Positions 1 through 9,519 of a DNA stretch of 64,000 nt are shown here, piece after piece; the stretch's first letter is position 1; every line of letters starts with the position of its first letter. This DNA comes from Anaeramoeba flamelloides. Lineage: Eukaryota; Metamonada; Anaeramoebidae. Position numbers and translations under genes: made by a program. The notes beneath the pieces were generated by a model, which made no database searches, was not told where the DNA came from, and saw only the letters and a list, made by a program, of their open reading frames with translations. The stretch lies in contig JANTQA010000026.1 of assembly GCA_027625915.1 (NCBI GenBank), positions 6,014,001-6,078,000 of the forward strand, read 5' to 3'.

Positions 1-272
1 CTTCCATCAATAAAAAAAAAAACTTGTATGTTTTTTTATATTAAGTTTTGAAAAATATAATAAATTGAGTTTTATTTTGCCCATAATTTTGATTTTGGGT
101 ATTGTCCAAATTTTTGGAATGGCGTTTAAATTGCCAACTTTCGTCAATATAAAATTTACCCAAATCTATCATAAAAAATGCAAACATTAACCGAAATATT
201 AATATCAAAACAATTAATAATAAACTTTATAATATCCTTTAATTTTTTTAAAAAAAAAAAGAAAAAAAAACA

Positions 273-1673
273 ATGGTACTAATAAGGGATTATATAGGGA
301 AGTACTTTTGGAATTTTTATTTCAGAATTTCGCCAGATTTTAATAATAATGATTTTTCTGAAGAATATTTAACAAAAGAAGGAATAAAGAAAAAACCAAT
401 TCCACCGAGATACCCACAAGCTAAAATTTTAACAAAGAAGGAAAAAGGCGAGCTTAATTATAGATATGGTGTTGATTATAATTCAAAATATTTCATTCCC
501 CAAGAAAAATATTTACTGATTAAAAAAATCAAATCAGCATTAAATACACAACACAAAAATGAAAACATGTACAGATTTTTCGAAGATCAATTAAAAAATG
601 TAGATCTATCGATCAAACCAAAAAAAAGAAATAAAAATTTCTGCCTTGAGGATAAGACTAATAATTCTAGAATGTTTTTTTCAAATTTCGGAATATTTGA
701 TATTAATAATGAAAAAAATTTAAAATTGATCAATTTCAATTCAAATTTTATTCAAGAGATTCAAGAATTAGATCAAACACCTGAAAGAGAGCAATTTACA
801 ATTGGCATAATATATGTTGGAAAAGGACAAAATCGAGAAAGCAATGGGCAAAGTATATTCGAGAATGAAGAAGCAGAGAAGGATTTTGATAATTTTATTC
901 AAGAAATCGGATGGAAGATTAACTTAAAAACTCATAAAGGTTATAAAGGAAATTTACAATGGGAAGAAACGGGTTTAGATGCAATTTATTATTCAAATTA
1001 TTCCACCGAAATTATTTTCCATATTTCAACCATGTTAAAAAATGTAAGTGCAGAGAAGAAAAAAGAAATCCTTTTAAATAATAATCAAGTGATCATTGTT
1101 TGGTGTGATGACGAAAGAAAATTCAATCCTAAATGCATAAAAAATAAAAATAATTTGATCTATTTCATAATCCGCCCCCATTATACCGGATTATATTCAA
1201 TCGAAATAATTGATTATTCTGAAGATAAAATTAACTATTATTCACAATTGTTATTTGAAACTTCTTTAATATCGAGAGCCATTTTAGGTACTTTAATAAG
1301 ATCCTCGATAATAAATATATTCAGAGAATTGCAGTTAAAAGATAGCAATTATATCCATCCCGTTATGAAAAGAAAGAAAATAATAAAACAAATTATTCAA
1401 AAATATTCACAAAACTTGAATAATGAGAAATTCTTTTATAATTTTTTTAATCAAAAAAAAGAAATAAATATCAACCTTTCAATTGATCCGGAAAGAAAAT
1501 CACCTATTAATACAAGAAAAGAATCACAAACAGAAAAAACGGAGAGCAATGGCCAATTAGATAAAAAATCATCTTCAACCACTAACATTAATGTTAATGG
1601 CAAAGTTGAATTAAATTTTAATAATAATATCGAAAAGGAAAAAGAAAAAGAAATAGAGAACTCAATTTATTAA
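273..1673 (+). CDS. RalGAP/tuberin-type Rap/Ran-GAP domain protein
   Basis: A 466-residue protein predicted to stimulate GTP hydrolysis on a Rap/Ral/Rheb-type small GTPase. The GAP domain runs from about residue 172 to 365. It opens with FTIGIIYVGKGQ (from F175), continues with an acidic segment and an IGWKINLKTHKGYKG stretch, then EIIFHISTM, and then LLNNNQVIIVW. In this family the last block carries the catalytic 'asparagine thumb' (usual form xIGNDxVxIV); N270 falls at that position, so the protein looks catalytically competent. The N-terminal 170 residues and the Asn/Lys/Glu-rich tail after about 390 are not recognised. Family members such as RalGAP alpha and tuberin are usually well over 1000 residues, so this is almost only the catalytic domain. 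The ATG lies just after an A-rich leader, as in other genes here, and no upstream exon is evident. The Ral versus Rheb assignment is inference. Confidence 0.82.
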   Translation: MVLIRDYIGKYFWNFYFRISPDFNNNDFSEEYLTKEGIKKKPIPPRYPQAKILTKKEKGELNYRYGVDYNSKYFIPQEKYLLIKKIKSALNTQHKNENMYRFFEDQLKNVDLSIKPKKRNKNFCLEDKTNNSRMFFSNFGIFDINNEKNLKLINFNSNFIQEIQELDQTPEREQFTIGIIYVGKGQNRESNGQSIFENEEAEKDFDNFIQEIGWKINLKTHKGYKGNLQWEETGLDAIYYSNYSTEIIFHISTMLKNVSAEKKKEILLNNNQVIIVWCDDERKFNPKCIKNKNNLIYFIIRPHYTGLYSIEIIDYSEDKINYYSQLLFETSLISRAILGTLIRSSIINIFRELQLKDSNYIHPVMKRKKIIKQIIQKYSQNLNNEKFFYNFFNQKKEININLSIDPERKSPINTRKESQTEKTESNGQLDKKSSSTTNINVNGKVELNFNNNIEKEKEKEIENSIY

Positions 1674-2140
1674 TAAATATATTTCTCAAACTTTACACAG
1701 AAAAAAATTGTTGAGATAATCCATATTATAAAATGTTAGAAATTAATGGAGATGAAAAAAAATAACAAATATTTTTTCTCATCTTTTTTTTTTTTTCTGA
1801 AATTCTTTTGAAAGATTAAAAATAATAATTTTTTAAAAAAACACTTTTATTAAAAAAATATTGAAAAAATTTCCTAAATAAATAATTTTTTGAATATTTT
1901 TTTCAAATTATAACCTTATTTAAAGTAACTTTAAAAAAGTGTGAAATATCATTTTTAATATAAGTACATAAATAGGTAATAATAAGTTTTTCTTCTTTTT
2001 TGAAAATTTTTTTTAGTCACAGTTTTTTAAAATTATTTTCTTAGTAATTTATTTATATCTAAACACTAAAATTACAGTTTTTTTTATTTTTTTGATTAAA
2101 GAGAATATCTAAAAATTCATTAAAAAATAAATTAAAATTT
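1674..2140. other. AT-rich intergenic spacer
   Basis: Homopolymer-rich spacer downstream of the GAP-domain gene. I see no gene, RNA or repeat that I can support. Confidence 0.5.
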
Positions 2141-2189
2141 AATTTTTTTTTTTTTCATTGAAGAGAGGTGGTTTAACAAAATTACCTCC

Positions 2190-2430
2190 TATTTGCCTTT
2201 AGGTTTTTTTAAATTTGAGAAATAAACTGAAAATTTATTTAATTTTTGGTTTATTACTCAAATTAAAAAAAAAACGCTATTAACTTTTCCAGAATTTAAA
2301 AGAATTGAGTTGAAATCTTTGAGTTTTCTTTATCCTTTTGAATTCTGGAAAACCTAGGCACTAGATGGCACTTGAAAGCACTTCCCGGAATCTTTATGGT
2401 ACTCCATGGCACTTGACGGCACTTTCTAAT
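2190..2430 (-). repeat. Two-hairpin repeat element nested in LINE 3' end
   Basis: Copy of the hairpin element found as a triple array at 20984-21475. Arms at about 2203-2230 and 2245-2274 pair as a hairpin (AATTTGAGAAATAAAC against its complement). A second hairpin uses CTTTTCCAGAATTTAAAAG at 2284 and its complement near 2335-2350. GC-richer GTGCC/GGCAC motifs sit at the edge near 2355-2425. The element interrupts the LINE tail just after the KNLEIRK codons, where the sister copies run straight to their stop, so it inserted after the LINE did. Confidence 0.65.
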
Positions 2431-2739
2431 TTCTAAATTTTTGTTTAGAAATTTAAATAAATAGTCATAAATTTCTTTATCATTAACTAATGATAAAATA
2501 AATAATGAGTCTTTATTTTGAATAATATAAAAAATATTATTCTTTAATTGCTTATTATTTTTATTTATTTGGATTAATTGTTTCATCCAAATTTTTCAAT
2601 TTTTTCCATAGAAGGGGCAGTTCCAAAGAAAATGATCGAGATCTTCTTTTATTTCTAGATTAGAATGATTTTTACATAAGTTACGAATTTTGTTTTTAAT
2701 TGATTTTTATCATAAACATATGTAAACTCTTTTTCAGTC

Positions 2740-3320
2740 AACGGAGGTATGTTTTATTGAAGAAATCGAACATATTCTCTGAGTTTAATTCATGATTCTT
2801 CTCAAACTAAAATTTCAATTTTTACATCAAAATAATTTTTTCTCATTTTGTCAAAATTATTTTTTATCATTTTGTAAAATATTTTTTTTTTCTTGTTTTC
2901 TTTTTTATTTTTTTTTTTTTAAAATTAAATTTGACAAAAAAAATGTTTGAAACCCCAAATTAGCATTAAGAAAAGTTAGGATTTATATTTTTTTATAAAA
3001 TAACGACACTTATAATTAAAAAATCATATTGTCAACAATTTTTAATTTCCGAAAGAAATTGAAAAATTTTGCACGAGACGTTCTAATGAAAGTTGCCCAA
3101 AAATCTTTTAATCATTTTTTTTTTTTTTGAAATTTATGGTTTTTTCAGGTATTTCATTTATGATTATCGGCTCTAATTGGAAGTTTATTATTCCTCTTCT
3201 TTCTAAACTATCTCATTTTGATTGATTATTTGATATAAATGAATTGTATTTTTGGCTAACCCCTTTGAGTGAAATGGAGTTTATATCTATTTAGATAATT
3301 CGTGAAATTTTTTTATTTTA
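2740..3320. repeat. Dispersed repeat, partner at 17226-17790
   Basis: Plus-strand alignment by eye to 17226-17790 over about 570 bp. Shared anchors include GTTTTATTGAAGAAAT, a CCAAATTAGCATTAAGAAAAG block, the TTGTCAACAATTTTTAATTT block and GCCCAAAAAT. It has many indels and no intact reading frame. The element type is unknown; it lies next to LINE sequence in both places. Confidence 0.6.
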
Positions 3321-3349
3321 AAATGGAAGTGGAAACCTTCGATTTTAAA

Positions 3350-3475
3350 TTTTTTTTATCTTTCGGGTTTTTTTTAATTTGAGAAATAAATAGAAAATTT
3401 AATAAAATTTTGGTTTATTTCTCACTTTTTTAAAAAAAGACTGTACTCTATGGAACTTGAATTAACTCCACTCCA
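3350..3475 (-). repeat. Partial hairpin element
   Basis: TTTTTTTTAATTTGAGAAATAAATAG at 3370 pairs with TTGGTTTATTTCTCACTT near 3411, the same hairpin as in the 20984-21475 array. The GC-richer flank near 3435-3475 (TATGGAACTTG...CTCCACTCC) is a decayed version of the edge motif. Confidence 0.5.
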
Positions 3476-3876
3476 TGACTGTTTGTCGTTATTATTATAT
3501 TATACCAAATGATTATTAAATATTCTTGACTTTTCAATCCTTAACTATTTATAATTAAGTTTTCTCTAATATTATTTAGATTTGTCACCTTTAAATTTTC
3601 TATTTCCCAATTGGTATTTTCATCTATTTTTACGAACTATTTATAATTTTCCAAATATGTTCAAACCCTAGAATTTCTAATTTCTTTTTGAGTTTATATA
3701 CATCTTTTATAAATTGGGATTCTGGTTTGGTCAATTTTTACTTCAGTTTTATAAATTATTCTTCGAGAATGTGGATTGATTTTTAAAAATTGTGTTACTT
3801 TTTAATTTATCTAAACATCAACTGAGTAGAAATATTTTCGATTATAATTAAAAATTAATAGTCCTTTAATAATTGG

Positions 3877-3880
<4 letters not shown>

Positions 3881-3914
<34 letters not shown>
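3881..3914. repeat. (TA)n microsatellite
   Basis: Uninterrupted TA dinucleotide run inside the decayed LINE copy. Similar runs lie at about 16971-17000 and 17177-17208. Confidence 0.9.
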
Positions 3915-3915
<1 letters not shown>

Positions 3916-4200
3916 ATTTGTACGTTTATAATTTTACACAATTATCTATTTTTTTTTTCTTTTTTTTAACTATATTTGTTTTTTATTTTTTTGAAACTAT
4001 TTTTTACTTTTTTAAAATTTTCTAAGTAAATATTTTTCTTTTTCTCTAACCAGATTCCTATATATTTAATTTTTGTTAAATTTTTTGAATTTAGTGATTT
4101 ATTAATATTTGGGTTTATTCCAAATTCTTGAATAAAATTATAAATTAATATTAATTATTTGTCAATTTCTCAAATGGGTTAAAATCCCAATTTTATATGA

Positions 4201-5641
4201 TTTTTTTATCTTAATAATAATCTAGACTAGATAATAACCTATATGATAGCTTTTCCTAAAAAAATGAAAAGAAAAATTTTTAATTTTTGAAAAAAGACAA
4301 AGAAAGAAAGAAAGAAAGGCAAGGAACTGGAAAGAGTAAAAATAATTAATAAAAAAAAAAAGAAATTACTTACTTTTCTATTTTTTATATATTGTGATTG
4401 ATGAATGGGTTGGTGGTTGTTTTCTTTTATATCGATTATTTCAAAATTTTCAAGAAAATCACCATAATTTCACCTTTTTTCAGAATATAATACTTAGTAG
4501 ATGTTTTATAGGGGTACAAAATATTGTGATATCATACTGGTTACAAGTTAATCAAGTAAAAGTCAATTGCGGATAATAGGGTTAAATTGTAACGCCTTTC
4601 TCTTCTCCAATACTTTGCTAACCAGGTTATAACCACATGTTTTTATATTAATCTTCTATTATTATTTTGTTTTTTTTTTTTCAAATTATATATAATGTTC
4701 TCTAACATATTAAAACCAACATTAATTTCATTTTTTGAAATATGGTATAGGTAACCTCCAAAAATCCCGATCCCAGAATATAAAGATAGTAGTTTCAACT
4801 AAACCCCATACCCTTTTTTTCTGTTGTTCCAATATAATATATAATTTACCCGAATAGTATATCAAAAATAAATCAATTATGAAGGATAACTCCTTAATAT
4901 TTAGAAAAAACTATTAAATTATTAATTGAATTTGTTTAAAATTATTCATAATTTTTTTTTATATTTTGGGATTTCTAAGGTTTTTTTGATGCTAAAAATT
5001 GATAAAAAATTAACTCTATTTCTCGAGAAAAATTTACAATTTGATCCTTCACTTTTAGAATTTTGGCCATAGATCTTTAAAAAATCAATACCAGAGTTAC
5101 TTTATAAATTTATTTACCATTCTATGATCCTTAAAAATATAAACCTTCTCTAAAAAAGAAACACTTAAGTGAATTAAAATCACGGATTAACACGATTAAA
5201 CAGGCTAATGGAACCATAATATTTCTTTTTAAATTTTTAATTCCATAAACTAATGGGTTTCCCTTTGAGAACTAAAAGTTGATAGACGGATTTATTTCTT
5301 AGACTTTTTTTTTTTAAACAGAAATCTGAATTTTGTTCATTTTACCATGGAACTGAAATAATACATTGAAACATCAACTGTTAAAAATTTATTGACGAAA
5401 TATGAAGAATTAATTGAGTAGAAATCAATCTTAAATTCTTTGTCTTAAAAAATTAAGTTGATTTTTATTTAAAGCCCAAATTCAAAGACAACTCATCACA
5501 TAATGGCGGAAAAAGAATTTGTTCATTAAAGAATCAAACTAAAGAAGAGATATAATTTTGTTTTAATAAATTCTTTCATTTTTTTATTATTTTTTTTCTT
5601 CCTTTCAAAAAAGTTTTCAAAAATAAAAAAAAAACCGAAGA
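4201..5641. other. AT-rich intergenic spacer
   Basis: No supported gene. An (AAAG)n run lies near 4300-4317. A short motif near 4399-4425 (GGTTGGTGGTTGTTTTCTTTTAT) recurs inverted near 20727-20750. The 60-codon open frame at 4394-4576 has no recognisable domain. Confidence 0.45.
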
Positions 5642-6136
5642 ATGACAAATAAATCATCATTTGACCTTAACAACCTCAACCCACTTCAATTAAATTCACT
5701 TAAAGAGCAAATTAGTTCAGAGTATCAGAAATATAGGCAATCTTATACACAATTACTCGAAATTAAATCTTTATATTCAAACACCTTATTTTCGTTGGAA
5801 TCCTTACAACCAGAAAATTTGAACCAACCAATTTTGGCACCATTAACAGAATCCTTATACCTACCTGGGAAATTGACAAACGTTAAAAGCGTGTTAACAG
5901 ATATCGGAACTAATTTCTTTGTCGAAAGGAGTGTGAAAGATGCTCAAGAATATTTCAAAAGACAAACAAAAATTGTCGAAGAAAAAGCACAAGAGGTGTT
6001 AAAAACGATGAAACAAAACGAAGAAAGTTTAAAGGCAGTCAACACTGTTCTTGAACGTAAAGTTTACCAACAACAAAAAAATTTTGTAGGTCAACAACAA
6101 CAACAACAACAACAAAAAAAAGTCTTAAAAAAATAA
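5642..6136 (+). CDS. PFDN5: Prefoldin subunit 5
   Basis: A 164-residue alpha-class subunit of prefoldin, the hexameric cytosolic chaperone that hands unfolded actin and tubulin to the chaperonin CCT. It opens with LNPLQLNSLKEQI leading into a coiled-coil helix (about 13-55). The family-typical beta-hairpin segment follows: LTESLYLPGKLTNV, then LTDIGTNFFVE (about 64-96). A second coiled-coil helix ends near residue 143. Length is close to the usual ~150; the excess is a C-terminal poly-Gln/Lys tail encoded by CAA and AAA runs. The ATG at 5642 follows an A-rich leader and opens directly on family-like sequence, so the start is well supported. It is a single exon with no neighbour of related function. 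Confidence 0.93.
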   Translation: MTNKSSFDLNNLNPLQLNSLKEQISSEYQKYRQSYTQLLEIKSLYSNTLFSLESLQPENLNQPILAPLTESLYLPGKLTNVKSVLTDIGTNFFVERSVKDAQEYFKRQTKIVEEKAQEVLKTMKQNEESLKAVNTVLERKVYQQQKNFVGQQQQQQQQKKVLKK

Positions 6137-6599
6137 AAAAAATTAACAAACCTTTCAAAAAGAAAAATCTTTTCTTTTATAAAAAATTATTCCGATCTCT
6201 TTGATTCTCAAGATATTTGAAATCATTACCCTTCTTTTCCTTTCTTGTTTTTTTTTTTTTGGATTTTTTAAAAACAAAACAAATCAAAACAAACCATTAA
6301 AAACTCTTTTTTATTTTTCTTTTATTCTTTTTTTTTTTGATATTGCTTTTTTCTTTTCTTTTCCTTTTTTTGGTACACACTTTTCGTAAATGATTTTTTT
6401 TTTATGAGAATAAATAAAACAAAAGGTGGAATGAATTTTTATGAAGATCTCTTTTCATTTAAAAAAAAAATGATTTGTACACAAAAAATAAAAAAAAATT
6501 GGAGGGTAAAATTCAAACAAAGAGAATTGACTAACACCACAATTTGATAAAGAATTGATTCGTAATTAATACAGATCTTGACAATTTGGTTTTAGATCT
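6137..6599. other. Spacer downstream of prefoldin gene
   Basis: Pyrimidine-rich 3' flank. The open frame at 6201-6389 is an artefact of T-runs (mostly Phe/Leu), and I see no gene. Confidence 0.5.
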
Positions 6600-8150
6600 T
6601 TGGAACGAAATAATTTTTACATTAAGGTGACAGGAAACCTAAAAAAATCTTCATGTAAATTTAATAGTAAAATTCAAAAAAAAATTACTAAATCTTGAAA
6701 ATGAAAAATGAAGTAAAAAAAATCTGATTACCACAAAAGCAAACTTACTTTTAAAGCTATTTTCAGAAATGAATTATTGTTTTTCAAAAGTTTGATCCAT
6801 TTTCTCGTTTTGAAAAGCCTAAAATCCTAACTATTTTTACAAATTATTTCAGAAAAAAATTATTTTCTTCGGAAGAATTAAGAAATCTTAATATATTGAA
6901 GAAGGAAGTCTACCAAAATACACTTTAAAAAATAAAACCACTTAGTTCTAAAAAAAAACCAGTATAAAAAATCTATTTAATTTCAAAAAAAAAATTATAA
7001 TAATTCTTTTAAACTTGAAAAAAATATAATTTGTTTATTCAAAGATGAGTTCTAATCAATTTCTTTTGATTCAACAAAATAAATCAGATAAGAAAAACCA
7101 AACAATTGAATTAAAAATTCTTCCAAAATACTTTTTTTAAAAGCCTCGATATGACAATTTATAATCTAAAAGAAATACTTTTTAATTTGATTTTTTATAA
7201 TCAATTATTAATTACCCAATCTTAATTTTTCATTGAGTTAGTAATAACCCAAAAATTAAATCTATGAATAGGCTTTATTATTTTTTCTCAATTTTTTAAA
7301 TATTTTCAAAATAAATAAAACCAATTCAAATTAATACTTCTAATAAAAAAAAATAATAATAGAAATTATAATATAATTAATTTATAATACTAATAGTTCC
7401 TTGTTTATAATACTCGGTATATTTGAAAAAGAATATTGTCTTATCTTTTAAATTTCTAGAAATTTAATAAATATTTGTGAATAAAATAAATCATCATTTT
7501 TTTTAGGATCTTCAAGGGTTTAATCATTGATTTATTTTGATTTTATTTTTTAAAATAAGATTAAAGTTTCAAGGTTATTTTTTCATATCGACTAATAGAA
7601 ACTACTAAAAGTGAAATTTCCTTTTTTTTTTTTTTTTTTATTTTGAAGGGAGGAAATTAATTTCCTCTTACAGTCCTAATTTCTAAATTTTTGTTTAGAA
7701 ATTCTAATAAAGAATCATAATTTTCTTTACCATTAACTAATAATAAGATAAATAATGAGTCTTTGTTATGAATAATATCATTATATTATTCTTATTGTTT
7801 TTGTTAATTTGAATTAGTTCTTTAATTCAAATTGTCAATTTTTTTTTAGAATGGACAGTCTGATAAAAAATGATCGATATAAAAGTCAGATTTCATAAAA
7901 AGAAAAAAGTTTTGTCAATTTTTTCTTTTTATTTATTGATCCTAAAAATACAAAATAAAAAAGATCGGATCTTCAGATTGAAAATTTAAATTGTGGATAA
8001 AATTAACTATTATAAAAATGATAACTCACTTCTCTAACGTTGATAAAGCATTTTATTTTATCAAGTTTAATAGAATCTTTATGAAAATAATTATTTTATT
8101 ACCTTTAGGATGGAATATCAATAAGTTTGTGAGTTTATTATTATATATAT
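6600..8150. repeat. Long duplicated segment, copy 1 (partner 60120-61835)
   Basis: Diverged direct repeat of 60120-61835. Shared blocks run in the same order, for example CTAAAAAAATCTTCA at 6639, the ACTTGAAAAAAATATAAT block near 7013, AAATACTTTTTAATTTGATT near 7176, TAGTTCCTTG at 7393 and TTTATTACCTTTAGGA at 8095. This copy carries a LINE insertion (7621-7880) that is absent from the partner. It lacks the 478-bp MITE found in the partner: the intact TA target is at 6656-6657. Confidence 0.75.
7621..7880 (-). mobile_element. 5'-truncated LINE copy with target-site duplication
   Basis: Minus-strand LINE tail of about 260 bp. A poly(A) tail (T-run at 7622-7639) follows a reading frame holding YIDHFLSDCPF, then DSLFILLLVNGKENYDSLLEFLNKNLE and a short terminal segment, the same order as in the other copies. 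Flanks AAAAGTGAAATTTC (7607-7620) and AAAAGTCAGATTTC (7881-7894) match at 12 of 14 positions and look like a target-site duplication. The partner segment near 61600 has the single uninterrupted site. Confidence 0.75.
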
Positions 8151-8469
8151 ATATAGACATTACATGAAAAATAATTCTTTTGAAATTGAAATGAACAAAA
8201 AAATCTTATTTTTTAATTTTTATTACTATCAAATACCAATAAAAAATTAACCAATATGTGATTTACATTCAATTTCTAAAAATCGATTATCAAATAAGAG
8301 GACATTTTTATAAAAAATTGCCAAAGAGTAAAAATCAATTTCAGAATTGAATGGATATGAATTATAATTTTGAAAACAACTGTTGTATTTATTTTGAATT
8401 TTCGTTCTTTCTTGCTTTTTGAGATCCAAAAGTTTTTTTTTTTCAATTTTTCAAAAAAGTTATTTTTAT

Positions 8470-9080
8470 CTTGAGTATGGAGCAAAATCCTTACACTTCC
8501 AATATCATGGTAAACAAAATGACTACAAATTTTATTAAATCAAATGAAATTATTTTGTTTCTTGATAGAAAACATTTTGGTTCAAATTGAATAATTTTAA
8601 CTACTTGGAAATTTAATTAAAGAAAATATATTAATTATTTTCCCAAAAATTTGATTTTTTGGAATTAATAATTCTTAACTTTTTTATTAATAAGAATTTA
8701 TTTACTAATGAAGATCCCCTGAAATTTTGAACTTGGTATTAGAATATTTACTAATAATAATTCTATGAAATTTATTTTATTCAACAAATTTTATACCAAA
8801 AAGAACCTATTTATTTTTACTTTTTGATCATTATATAGATTTTTCTAATTGTGATCTTGTCACTTTATTTGTTTTTGAAATTTTTTAAAATATAATCGCA
8901 TTTTTTTAATAGAAAAACAAGTGATTTTATATTACGTTGTTTAAATTTTTAATTTTGATAATTCTTTGAATTGTTTTTATTATTATTTGAATTTTGTCAA
9001 TCAAAATGAAGTGAAATTTCAAAATATCCTTTTTAATGCAAACTCGCACTTTGGGTATGGAGCAAATCCTGAGTAATTGA
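8470..9080. repeat. Dispersed repeat, partner about 48960-49420
   Basis: Both copies share a CTTGAGTATGGAGCAAAATCCTTAC-like start, a GATAGAAAACATTTTGGTT block and the TTATTTGAATTTTGTCAATCAAAA block, and end at TATGGAGCAAATCC. No coding capacity is evident. The TATGGAGCAAATCC motif recurs twice per copy. Confidence 0.5.
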
Positions 9081-9519
9081 AAAGTCGATTAAATCTCATT
9101 TTAGGATTAGGAAATTTAACTCCTGATCACATAAAAAATTTGTTCATTTGTGCTCCTTTATGAATTTTTTTCAATATGAGCTTTCTTATCCTTGTATTCA
9201 ACTTTTTAAAAATCAATATCAGATTGAAAATTTGAAAAATCTCAAAAAATTTCATGGTAGACTTGGAAAGGATGTACGATTTTTTTCAAAAATAATTAGT
9301 ATTTTAAAAGTTTAAAAAGAGAATAGAATTAGTTGATCTTCAAAATGTAAATTAAGATAGAGTATAAAAAAAATTAATCTAGATGAAAATTTAACAAAAT
9401 TAAAATTATGAAAAAAAAAAGCAAAAAAAAAAAAGATAAAAAATGAAATAAGGAGAATATTTTAATTTATTCAAGAAAATAATAATAACCTAAATAGTTA
9501 AAAAATATAAAAATTAAAA
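9081..9519. other. Spacer with a possible Tc1-like end
   Basis: CATGGTAGACTTGGAAAGGATGTA near 9253-9276 resembles the right end of the Tc1-like element at 58181-59994. The remainder is AT-rich 3' flank of the ATAD2-like gene. Confidence 0.35.

Larger units (their letters stand above)
2141..4200 (-). mobile_element. Decayed non-LTR retrotransposon copy (LINE), interrupted
   Basis: Minus-strand relic of the same LINE family as the better copy at 18002-19189. Reading down from 4200, one frame gives FGINPNINKS and then LTKIKYIGIWLEKK, matching FGLKPNEDKT and LSKIKYLGIFLEK of that copy. Around 3780 comes IYKTEVKIDQ (against IYKTEFKFEN), and around 3600 NTNWEIENLK. The 3' end resumes near 2700 with LCKNHSNLEIKEDLDHFLWNC, a zinc-knuckle-like tail, then the conserved segment DKEIYDYLFKFLNKNLE. 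A T-run at 2141-2155 is the poly(A) tail seen from the plus strand. The copy is broken by stops, frameshifts, a (TA)n expansion and at least two insertions (hairpin elements at 2190-2430 and 3350-3475). The 2740-3320 segment is a separate dispersed repeat. Confidence 0.7.

Noticed and set aside
6201-6389. Phe-rich small membrane-protein-like frame
   Set aside because: Made by T-runs in a 3' flank, with no conserved features.
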